NCBI GenBank assembly: GCA_015259125.1
Contig: JABZGR010000023.1
Location: forward strand, 1-35,035
Direction: 5' to 3'
DNA: 35,035 bases
Source: Alloprevotella tannerae
GTDB taxonomy: Bacteria > Bacteroidota > Bacteroidia > Bacteroidales > Bacteroidaceae
Positions within the stretch are counted from its first letter, which is position 1, and each line of letters opens with the position of its first letter. This document shows, in pieces, positions 8,156 through 17,300 of this stretch. Made by a program: the position numbers and the translations under genes. The notes beneath the pieces are model-generated. The model ran no database searches. It was not told the origin of the DNA and saw only the letters and a program-made list of their open reading frames with translations.

Positions 8156-8163
8156 CAAAGATA
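8156..8163 (-). promoter_or_regulatory. Ferredoxin promoter -7 element
   Basis: On the minus strand TATCTTTG matches TAnnTTTG exactly, about 60 bp upstream of the ferredoxin start. No clear -33 TTTG is seen. Confidence 0.55.
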
Positions 8164-8810
8164 CGCATTTCTATTTAATCTCACGTGCTGACTACTTAAT
8201 TTTTTATCCCGACTCACCATATTTTTCCGCTAAATAGGGCTTCAACGCGTGAGCCAATCTTGCTTTTCAGGGGCGAAATATAGACTGTCAGGCCGCTCTG
8301 CCTTGCCGGCTAAGCGTACACTCACGAGCGCAAGCCTTTTTATCGTGAGCGCAAACTGCGAACTCAAAGTTGCAAAGCACCATTTCCTTCTGCTGATCCT
8401 TCATAAACCAAGCATCGGGCTTCGCATAGCTATACGAAACAGACCAAACGGAGGCGCAAGGTTGCCGTATCGAAAAGAGAAAAAGACGTTTACTGACCCT
8501 TGGCCCACGAAAAGCTGTCTGATCAAGTACGGCTGACCTTCCGACTATCGACCTTACGGGCCGAGCGAGCTTGGCGACTTGCACAACGAGAAGGAAAAAG
8601 GTAGGCTGCCACTCAACAATCGACTTTAGTAGACTTTCGCCGCTATCTGCTTGCATAATTACCCATCGGAGTAAACATATAGCATATATATGCATCATAA
8701 AACTTTACATATGCTACATATATTGACGTCATCAAAAGTCAACAGAACAACTAAAAAGCAGAAATAAATAATGTTTAACACTTAAAATCCAAACAAACAT
8801 CCCATAAGGA
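8164..8810. other. Gene-free stretch between ferredoxin and the first giant adhesin
   Basis: Divergent spacer. It holds a short 21-bp-period array (8321-8384) and a moderately GC-rich block to about 8650, then AT-rich DNA up to the promoter at 8811. The open frame at 8288-8698 (minus) has no signal, domain or family features and reads through the array, so I treat the region as non-coding. The word TCGACTTTAGTAGA at 8620-8633 has a one-mismatch copy near the array at 13.6 kb. Confidence 0.6.
8321..8384 (+). repeat. Short array of the 22-bp intergenic repeat (about 3 units)
   Basis: Cores start at 8321 (CTCACGAG, followed by CGCAAGCC and a T5 run), 8342 (ATCGTGAG, then CGCAAAC) and 8363 (degenerate CTCAAAG, then TTGCAAAGC). 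The period is 21 bp. The first unit matches the units at 13.6, 19.2 and 30.8 kb. Confidence 0.7.
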
Positions 8811-8841
8811 TTGACAAAGATAAAATAAAGGCGGATATTTG
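8811..8841 (+). promoter_or_regulatory. Promoter of the first giant adhesin
   Basis: TTG at 8811-8813, a 20-bp spacer and GATATTTG at 8834-8841 (one mismatch to TAnnTTTG). The predicted leader is about 55 nt. Confidence 0.5.
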
Positions 8842-8901
8842 CAAAATCTGACCAGAAAATGAGAATCTTTCTTTTTATTATTCACTAAAATCATTTCGAC
8901 C

Positions 8902-11900
8902 ATGACTAGAAGTCTATCTACCCTGATGACGGGAACCCTACTCCTTAGTATGGTTTTTTCCGGAAGTTCGATGGCGCAAGTCGATCTTAGGCAACGCCCG
9001 ACACACCCTATCGGCGGCGCCAAAGAAAAGATGGAGACGCAAGTCGACCTACAAAAAAACTACCCGGCTTGGGCGCCGGTAAAACTGCGACATTCGCAAT
9101 CAAACAATTTGCGCACGACATCTATCAACCTGAAACGCACAGCTCAACAGACGAAGAGTACGGCTCTACCCGGACTTTTGGACACTCCGGCTCCAACAAC
9201 CTTATGGGGCAACGTAATCTACCAAAAATCTTGGGGGGATGAGGAGACGCATTATGGCTTCTACTCATTTTCAACCGCAGCACCGATGGCGCCGCTAAAC
9301 TTGCTCGCTGAAGATCCTACAATGATTGCCAACGGCGGTAGCGGCGTAGTCAATGGCGTAATGCACACGGTATTTCTGGACCTGAGCCTTTCGATGTGGG
9401 GCGTTATCAATGCCTATCATAGGCAGTATGATCCGAGCAGTTGGCAAAGGGTGGCTCCTGAACAGAAAATCGACCTGAGCCTGGCGGCCTTCGAAACGGC
9501 GCAGGATCAGACGACAGGAGAGATTTACGGCGAGTTTTATAATTCAGACTTGACGCAACGCGAATTTGGCGTGATCGATTTTGAAAACGAAACGCGTACT
9601 ACGTTTGGCACAACAACGAAAGCTTACGTCGCACTCGGACTCTCAAGCGACGGTTATCTATATGGTGTAGCTACGGATGGCAACTTATATAAAATAGATA
9701 AGACCAATGGCGCAGAAACGATGATCGGATCTACCGGCGTACAAATCTTAGACGCCGAAGGCTCGTACTTCAACCAAAGTGGCGAGATCGACCAGAAGAC
9801 AAATACGTTCTACTGGGCCAGCGTTGACAACCAGGAGCAGTGTGTCTTATACACGGTCGACCTTACTACGGGGGCGGTGACGAAAGTTTCCGACTTCCCC
9901 AATGGCGACGTTGTGCTCGCGCTGACTGTTCCAAAGCCACTAGCCGCACCGGGAGCTCCGGCTGCTGCTGAAGAACTCGGCACCGCGTTTAATCAAGCCT
10001 CTCTGAGCGGTAAAGTAAACTTCAAGGCTCCGACTAAAACTTATGATGGAAGCGCGCTGACGGGCGAACTTACTTATCGCGTTTCGCAGGGCAAGAAACT
10101 CTTGGCTTCCGGAAAAACACAGCCGGGCGCTGACGTCGCAGCTAATGTTACGGTAGAAAAAGAGGGCATGGTGCGCTTCGTCGTACAACTTGAAAATGCC
10201 GCAGGACCGGGCCTCTTCGCTCGTTTGGAGAAATGGATTGGCTACGATGAGCCTAAAGCCATCGAGGGCGCAACCCTCACGATCGACAACACGACCGGAG
10301 CAGTAGACCTCACGTGGACAGCACCGACAAGCACAATCCACGAAGGCTACCTCGGCCCGTTGACATACGACGTCGTACGCTATCCGGATTCTACAAAGGT
10401 GGTAACGAAAGGGACGAATACGCGGTTTGCGGAAACCTTGCAAAAAGGCGACATGAAGTACTACACGTACGGCGTAATAGCCCACAACGGCACGCAGCAG
10501 AGCGTTGAAAGCCTGTCAAACGGCGCTATTCTGGGCGATACGGTCAGCCTGCCATATCTAGAAAACTTCGTAACGCCTGCATCAATGAACCTTTATAAGA
10601 TAATTGACGTCAACGGCGACGGAAAGACGTGGGACTGGAACCCGTATGCAAGCTGGGAAAAAGGCACAACAGGACAGGCTGCGACGTATCAGTATAATAA
10701 AGATATGGACGCCGACGACTGGATGCTGACACCGCCGGTTTATATGAAGCAAGGCTACCTCTATCACCTCACATTCAAAACCAGATCGCGCCTAAATAAA
10801 TATAAGGAGCGCTTAGAGGTGAAGTTTGGCAAGGGCGACAACGTCGAGGATATGACCAACGAGATTTTGCCACCGACAGAGATTGCTTCGCAAGAATATA
10901 TCACGTACGAAAAAGATCTCAAGATTGGCGCTGACGGCAAATATCGCATCGGCTTCCACGCAATCAGCCCCAAAGATCAGCTCCTTCTCTACATTGATAG
11001 TGTTTTAATCGAAAAGGGAGTAGCACTCAATGCACCCGATACCGTGAAAAACTTCACCATCACGCCCGATCCGCAAGCCGGAAAGAAAGCAACGATTACG
11101 TTTACCACACCTACTGTGGACATAGACGGCCAGCCGCTGTCCGGTCTCTTCCGCTACACGGTCGAACGCGAAGGCAAGGGCGTTGTAAGAATGATTGAAT
11201 ACCCCGCTCGCGGCAAGCAATACACCTTTGAGGACGAAGTAGGAGAAAGCGGCTTCGCCACTTACACCATCTATTGCACCAACAAGAACGGCGACGGCCG
11301 CAAGCTGAGCAAAAGAGCCTACGTTGGCCTCGACGTTCCGAAAGCGCCGGCCAATGGTCGCTTGACTGACTTACAAAACAGCATCAAGATAGACTGGGAT
11401 GCCGTAGAAAGAATCGGCACAAACGGAGGCGTAGTACTGCCTGAAAATGTTCTTTATCAAGTTTACAATATTGTTTACGACAGCAAAGGCAAACCCAACG
11501 TCGAAGTTTTAGACGAGACGAATCAGACTACCTATCAAATAACTCGCAACACCGAGGAAGGAAGTCAGGAATTTGTCTTCTACGCCCTTTCAGCAAAGAA
11601 CGATGCGGGTATAAGTACCATCGCAGGAACCAAGGGAATCGTAGTAGGAACGCCTTACACGCTACCACTAGCTGAATCCGTAAGCGGAGGAAAACTAAGT
11701 ACGCTATGGTGGCTGGATCGAACGGGCAGCACATCATTTGCTCTTACAGGCGCCCTCACCTACGACAACGACGGCGGAGCATTCGTTTTCAACACGAAAG
11801 CCGCAGGCGACGAAGCCTACCTCAACACCGGTAAGATCACGCTTAAGGGTACGAAACATCCGCAGCTGACATTCTACCACTATTCACTTCCCGGAAAGCC

Positions 11901-13437
11901 CATGAAACTGCAAGTAGAAGTACGCAAGCCCGATAATACACTCGTAAAAGTCGGACAATTCGACTACGCAACCTTTACCGGCGAAGAAGGATGGCAAAAG
12001 ATGGTCTGCAATCTTGACCCGAATCTATTCGCAAAAGAGCGCTTCATCGAGATCGGCTTCCACGTTATCAGCGGAGAAGCAAAAGTGCCAATCTGCATCG
12101 ACAACATCAGCTTGCGCAACCTCAACGAACGCGACTTAAAGGTATCGCTTTCCGCACCGGATATGATGATAAAGGGCGAAACGGCCCGCACGACCATCTC
12201 CGTGGAGAACTATGGCGCAGAAGCAGTCAACACCTACAAAGTGCGCCTCACGGCCGCCGACGAGCTCATCAAGGAGGCAACCGCCGAGCAACCCATCCAA
12301 CCGGGTGAAGTTCGCAACCTCGACATCGACTACAAAGCCGGCGTCTTATTAGGAGGCAATAACGTCCGACTAAAAGCTGAAATCATCTACGATGAAGACC
12401 AAGACAAGGACAACAACACCGACGAAGCAACCGTAATGCTCAAAGATTCCGAGCTGCCGAAGCCGGAGAACGTAACGATCCAAAACAAGAGCGGAAACAA
12501 CACAACGCTCAATTGGGCCGCACCGTCACTCAGCGAGCAAACCATCACGGACGACTTCGAATTCTACACGCCCTGGTCAATCGACACATTCGGCGATTGG
12601 ACAACCATCGACGGCGATAAAGGCCTTACGGGAGGATTCTGGAAATCCTACCCCTACAAGCACCAAGGCACGCCTTTCGCTTTCATCGCCTTCAACCCCG
12701 AGAGCCTTTTCACCGGCTGCATTGAAAACAACCCGAGCCTGGCGCCCCACTCCGGCGATCAATTCCTGGCCGCCGTCTATTCATCCGATGCAAATGGCGA
12801 AGACTTCTTAGACGCCGACAACTGGCTCGTCAGTCCGAAACTCTCCGGTAAAGCACAGACCATCAACCTTTGGATCAACAACCTCAAGATGAGTTCAAAG
12901 GACTACGTCGAACAAGTCGACATCCTCTACTCTACGACCGGGCGCAAGGCCGAAGACTTCCGGAAGATCGGCGAAACTCACGCCATAGCAGGCGGAGCAT
13001 TCCAAAACCTCTCAATCGAAATCCCCGAAGGTGCTAAATACTTCGCCATCCATCACATCACAGAAAAAGACAACGCTTGTCTTTTGATGATCGACGATGT
13101 AACATTTGCCAAAGGCTTCGAAGCACCGAAGGGCTACAACGTTTACCGCGACGGCAAACTAATTATCAGCCTCGACAGCAACACGCTGAAACTTGACGAC
13201 AACGCAGGTACCGAAGGCGCTCACACATACGGCGTCACGGCAGTCTACGAAAAGGGCGAGTCGCAACCCGTTATGATCAACGTAACGACGGCGCTGCAAC
13301 TCATCGAAGCACTCAGCGGCAAGCCGGTCGACATCTACACGATCGACGGCCGACTCATAGGCAAGGGACTCGACAGTCTGCCTCGCCTCGAACGCGGTAT
13401 CTACGTCATAAATGGTCAAAAGGTAGTAGTCAAGTAG
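8902..13437 (+). CDS. Giant secreted adhesin-like protein with choice-of-anchor J / cleaved-adhesin and Fn3-like domains
   Basis: The product is 1511 aa. The signal peptide is residues 1-26 (ending SSMAQ). Residues 90-345 look like a beta-propeller, with repeated GYLYGVATDGNLYKID-type blades. Fn3-like segments fill about 350-545 and 706-915. A choice-of-anchor-J-like jelly roll lies at about 550-705 (LPYLENF ... DDWMLTPP ... LLYIDSV), a second at about 917-1075, a CARDB-like domain at about 1080-1180, and a cleaved-adhesin-type jelly roll at about 1217-1407 (FGDWTTIDGD ... DADNWLVSPKL ... MIDDVTF). The end (1464-1511) is a sorting tail with VDIYTIDGRLIG and RGIYVINGQKVVVK. This architecture resembles haemagglutinin/adhesin modules of Porphyromonas-type surface proteins, so binding to host or community ligands is inferred. 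It has its own promoter and terminator. The next gene is a full-length paralog. Confidence 0.85.
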   Translation: MTRSLSTLMTGTLLLSMVFSGSSMAQVDLRQRPTHPIGGAKEKMETQVDLQKNYPAWAPVKLRHSQSNNLRTTSINLKRTAQQTKSTALPGLLDTPAPTTLWGNVIYQKSWGDEETHYGFYSFSTAAPMAPLNLLAEDPTMIANGGSGVVNGVMHTVFLDLSLSMWGVINAYHRQYDPSSWQRVAPEQKIDLSLAAFETAQDQTTGEIYGEFYNSDLTQREFGVIDFENETRTTFGTTTKAYVALGLSSDGYLYGVATDGNLYKIDKTNGAETMIGSTGVQILDAEGSYFNQSGEIDQKTNTFYWASVDNQEQCVLYTVDLTTGAVTKVSDFPNGDVVLALTVPKPLAAPGAPAAAEELGTAFNQASLSGKVNFKAPTKTYDGSALTGELTYRVSQGKKLLASGKTQPGADVAANVTVEKEGMVRFVVQLENAAGPGLFARLEKWIGYDEPKAIEGATLTIDNTTGAVDLTWTAPTSTIHEGYLGPLTYDVVRYPDSTKVVTKGTNTRFAETLQKGDMKYYTYGVIAHNGTQQSVESLSNGAILGDTVSLPYLENFVTPASMNLYKIIDVNGDGKTWDWNPYASWEKGTTGQAATYQYNKDMDADDWMLTPPVYMKQGYLYHLTFKTRSRLNKYKERLEVKFGKGDNVEDMTNEILPPTEIASQEYITYEKDLKIGADGKYRIGFHAISPKDQLLLYIDSVLIEKGVALNAPDTVKNFTITPDPQAGKKATITFTTPTVDIDGQPLSGLFRYTVEREGKGVVRMIEYPARGKQYTFEDEVGESGFATYTIYCTNKNGDGRKLSKRAYVGLDVPKAPANGRLTDLQNSIKIDWDAVERIGTNGGVVLPENVLYQVYNIVYDSKGKPNVEVLDETNQTTYQITRNTEEGSQEFVFYALSAKNDAGISTIAGTKGIVVGTPYTLPLAESVSGGKLSTLWWLDRTGSTSFALTGALTYDNDGGAFVFNTKAAGDEAYLNTGKITLKGTKHPQLTFYHYSLPGKPMKLQVEVRKPDNTLVKVGQFDYATFTGEEGWQKMVCNLDPNLFAKERFIEIGFHVISGEAKVPICIDNISLRNLNERDLKVSLSAPDMMIKGETARTTISVENYGAEAVNTYKVRLTAADELIKEATAEQPIQPGEVRNLDIDYKAGVLLGGNNVRLKAEIIYDEDQDKDNNTDEATVMLKDSELPKPENVTIQNKSGNNTTLNWAAPSLSEQTITDDFEFYTPWSIDTFGDWTTIDGDKGLTGGFWKSYPYKHQGTPFAFIAFNPESLFTGCIENNPSLAPHSGDQFLAAVYSSDANGEDFLDADNWLVSPKLSGKAQTINLWINNLKMSSKDYVEQVDILYSTTGRKAEDFRKIGETHAIAGGAFQNLSIEIPEGAKYFAIHHITEKDNACLLMIDDVTFAKGFEAPKGYNVYRDGKLIISLDSNTLKLDDNAGTEGAHTYGVTAVYEKGESQPVMINVTTALQLIEALSGKPVDIYTIDGRLIGKGLDSLPRLERGIYVINGQKVVVK

Positions 13438-13471
13438 CAACTATCATCCATTAGTGACCACACTATTTTTC

Positions 13472-13510
13472 CGACAACCTCTTCACCACAGGAGGTTGTC
13501 GTCATTTTTT
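13472..13510 (+). terminator. Terminator of the first giant adhesin
   Basis: CGACAACCTC and GAGGTTGTCG form a 10-bp stem followed by TCA and six T. The stem is nearly identical to the one after the paralog (18892-18929). Confidence 0.9.
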
Positions 13511-14228
13511 AGTGTTCAACAAGCTATTTCTTACTGCAAGACATAGGCATTTGCAGCGCCTACATCCTGCGGTCAGCGTTTTTTATCGTGAGAAAAAAGC
13601 CTTGCGCTCGTGAGAAAAAGGGTGTGCACTCGTGAGAAAAAAGGTGTACGCTCACGAGCGTACATAGGCAAACCAATGTCGAAGCCCCCTGAAAACCTGT
13701 GTTTTCGTCGGACCTTTTCAGATCTGCTCTGCCGCGAACCGATCGAAGCGCCTCGCATCCTTGCCCGCTGAAAAAAGAAGTCGACTTTCGTAGAGCTGCA
13801 AAGTCATGGTCTTTTTCATAAGGCAAACAGCCGCAAAAGCGATCATACTTCAGTCGTAAAATAATCCGTCATTCGGCAGCAAAAACAAAATCGTGGCATC
13901 GAAAATTGGTACTATTTTGACCACAAAAAACCGACATTAAGACCTCGTACAGCAACAAATCGAGTCGATTCATAAAGGCTAAATCGCCCGAAAAAGACGC
14001 ACAATTTTAACAAAAAGTTGTGTTAGTCAAAAGAATAGGCATCAGTAATTATTAACCTGTTTTACTTTTCGAATGTTTTGACACGCAGTTAAATCACAGC
14101 GAATTGTTCGAATGCTATCTTGACAAAAGATATTTATTACTGAAATAAACGAAATAAAGAAAAACCTCGACTAAAGACAAGAAAACATCATTTAACGCTA
14201 CAATGTGAATAAAAACATCAAGCAAAAC
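13511..14228. other. Gene-free stretch between the two giant adhesins
   Basis: It contains the four-unit 22-bp array (13579-13664), a GC-richer block to about 13850, then AT-rich sequence with short near-promoter words up to the promoter at 14229. Open frames at 13560-13826 (minus) read through the array and have no protein-like features. Confidence 0.6.
13579..13664 (-). repeat. Four-unit 22-bp intergenic repeat array (reverse orientation)
   Basis: Cores start at 13585 (ATCGTGAG), 13607 (CTCGTGAG), 13629 (CTCGTGAG) and 13651 (CTCACGAG), exactly 22 bp apart each time. Read on the minus strand each unit is CTCACGAG-like, then GCGCAAGG or similar, then a run of five or six T. The last unit lies in a larger palindrome, TGTACGCTCACGAGCGTACA (13645-13664), with 9-bp arms. 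Confidence 0.85.
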
Positions 14229-14258
14229 TTGTCGGTGTGGGGAAAAGTTGTATATTTG
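14229..14258 (+). promoter_or_regulatory. Promoter of the second giant adhesin
   Basis: TTG (14229-14231), a 19-bp spacer and TATATTTG (14251-14258), a full TAnnTTTG match. The leader is about 50 nt if the start is at 14315, which argues against the earlier in-frame ATG at 14237 because that would lie upstream of the promoter's -7 element. Confidence 0.65.
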
Positions 14259-14314
14259 CGTCCGGACTAAGAAATCTTAGTATTTATCATAACCCATTTA
14301 ATTTTACCTTGATC

Positions 14315-17300
14315 ATGACTAAACGACTATCAAACCTTCGGATGGGAGCCATAGCAGCTTGCTTGGCCTTCTCCGGACAAGCGATGTCACAAGTCGCCAC
14401 GACGCAGATGCAGGTGCATCCGCGCGGCGCGACTGAACAGCAGTCGAGAGAGCGCATCGACGTTCGCGCGCTCTACCCGAACATTGCCGGCATGGGAGCA
14501 CGCTATGCGCAGCCCGACCGCGTACAGACAGTGCCCCAAACCCTAAGCAAGCCGGCGGCAAAAGCGCAAAAGCGCTCCGTACCCGTCAACTTCTTAGCTC
14601 CTCCCGTACCCACAAATCTCTGGGGTAATATGGTGAAGAGCAAAGCCTGGACGGCAGGCGATCAGTATGGCTACTACTCATTTTCTACAGCGGCGCCCAT
14701 CACCACATTCAACGTCTTAGGCAAAAACCAGAAAATGGTGGCCGACGGCGGTAGCGTAATCTACGACGGCGTGCTGCACCTCTTCTATTTAGATACGTCC
14801 ATGGCGCTCTTTGGAGGCGAGGTAAAAGCCTTCCATATGCAGTTTGACCCCGAAACGTGGGAAAAAGTGGCCGAGCCGGTGCAGGTAAGTTTGGACCTTA
14901 CTACGTCCGACTTTGCGCAAGATCAAGCCACAGGCACGGTCTACGGACAATTCTACAACTCAACTACGAACCAGCGCGAACTGGCCGTGATCGATTTGGA
15001 GAATAACACGCGCTCGACGTTTGCTACGACAGATAAGACTTACGTCACAATGGGCTTTTCGAGCGATGGTTACTTATATGGTATCGCTACGGATGGGAAC
15101 TTATATAAAATAGATAAGACAAACGGCGCGGAAACGCTCGTCGGCGAAACCGGCGTCAGACTCATGAACGATAAAGACTTGTTCTGGAACCAAAGCGGCG
15201 AAATCGATCAGGAGACAAATACGTTCTACTGGGCCGGCGTCGACTACACGCAGCACTCAGCCTTGTACACGGTAGACCTCTCTACGGGTGCGGCTACGAA
15301 AATTTCCGACTTCCCCAACAACGAGACGTTCTTGGGCATTTTATTGCCGAAAGCCATGGTGGCAGGCAACGCTCCGGCGGCAGCAGAACAGCTGACGGCA
15401 GCGTTTAGCGGCGGCTCGCTCACGGGCAGCGTGAAGTTCAAAGTCCCGACAAAGACTTACAGCGGCGGCACATTGAACGGCGCAGTGACTTACACCGTAA
15501 CGCAGGAAAAAAATGTCTTGGCTACGGGCACGGCACAGCCGGGTGAGGAAGTCACAGCCAACGTAACAATTCTCGAAGAAGGACTGGCACGACTCGCCGT
15601 AAGACTCAAAAACAGCGCAGGCAAAAGTAAATATACGCGCTGCGAACAATGGGTGGGCTACGATGAACCCCTGCCGGCACAAAACGTGAAACTCGAAATC
15701 AACAACGAGACCGGCGTAGCAAATCTTACGTGGGACGCACCGACAAGCACCGTGCACAACGGCTATCTCGGCGCATTGTCCTACGACGTCGTACGCTACC
15801 CCGATAAGGTTAAGGTCCTCACGAAAGGAACAGACACCCACTTCACGGAAACCTTAACGAAGAAGGGCGTAGTTTACTATTCGTATGGCGTCACGGTAAA
15901 CAACGACAAGCAAGTAAGCCAACAAAAGAATTCTAACGGCGCTATTTTGGGCGACTCCGTCGGACTGCCTTACTTGGAAGAGTTTAAGACGCCCGCAGCG
16001 CTCAACATTTTTAAAATTATCGACGCAAATAACGACGGAAATACTTGGGAGTATAATAAATACGCCAACTGGGATCCGGGCACAACAGGACAAGCGGTCA
16101 CGTATCACTATAGCGAAACCAACAATGGCGACGACTGGTTGATGACACCCCCGATCAGCTTGAAGCAAAACTTCCTCTACCACTTCTCTTTCAAGGCAAA
16201 ATCGCGCGATGCTAAATACAAGGAGCGCTTAGAAGTGAAATTCGGAAAGGGCGACAAGGTAGAAGATATGACAGGCGAACTCCTAGCGCCGACAGACGTA
16301 GCTTCAAAAGAGTATATTACGTATGAAAAATACTTCTCTGTAGACGCCGACGGCGCCTATCGCATCGGCTTCCACGCGCTAAGCCCCAAAAACCAGTTCT
16401 TCCTTTACGTTGATAGCATCAGCGTGGAACAAGGCATCTCGTTTAGTGCGCCCGACACCGTGCAAAACCTAACGATCACGCCTGATCCGCAAGGCACCAA
16501 CAAAGCTACGATATCTTTCACGACGCCGACGCTTGACATCGCCGGCAACGCACTGTCCTTCCTCACGCGCCTTACAGTCATTCGCGAAGGCAAAGGCGTC
16601 ATCAAGGAAGTAGATTACCCCAAACGCGGGAAGCAGTTTACCATCGAGGACGAAGTAGAAAACACGGGTCACGTCAAATACACCGTCTACTGTACCTTTA
16701 GAGATTTCGACGGCCGCAAGCTTACGAAAAACGCCTACATAGGTTTAGATACGCCTGAGCCTCCCCAGAACGGCCGACTCACAGATTTGAACAACAGCAT
16801 CAAGATCGATTGGGAGCCGGTAGGACGTCGAGGCAAGCACGGCGGCATCGTAGTCCCCGAAAGAGTAAGCTACCAAGTTTACAACATCGTTTACGATCCA
16901 CGAACCGGCAGTCCGAGCCCCGAAATCTTGGATGACACCCCCAACACGACGTATAGCGTGACTCGCAACACGCAAGAAGGCAAACAAGAGTTCGTTCTAT
17001 ACGCCCTTTCAGCCACAAACGACATCGGCACGAGTACACTTGTATCCACGAGCGGCCTTGTTGTCGGCGAGCCCTACACGTTACCGATCGAAGAATCCTT
17101 AGCCGGATCCCGCATGAACCTATTATGGTGGAGCGAGCACGTAGGTAAAACGACTATCGACATTACCAACGACCGCCCCTACGATAATGACGGCGGCGAC
17201 TTCTGCTTCAACGCCAAAGCCGTCGGAGATGAAGCCCGCATGAACTCCGGAAAAATCTCCTTAAATGGTACGAAGCACCCACGAATCGCTTTCTACCACT

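Noticed and set aside
8288..8698. 136-aa minus-strand open frame
   Set aside because: It reads through a repeat array, has no recognisable motif and has no promoter or neighbour supporting it.
14237..14314. Upstream ATG of the second giant adhesin
   Set aside because: It precedes the -7 element at 14251-14258 and adds residues before a clear signal peptide; the ATG at 14315 parallels the first paralog.
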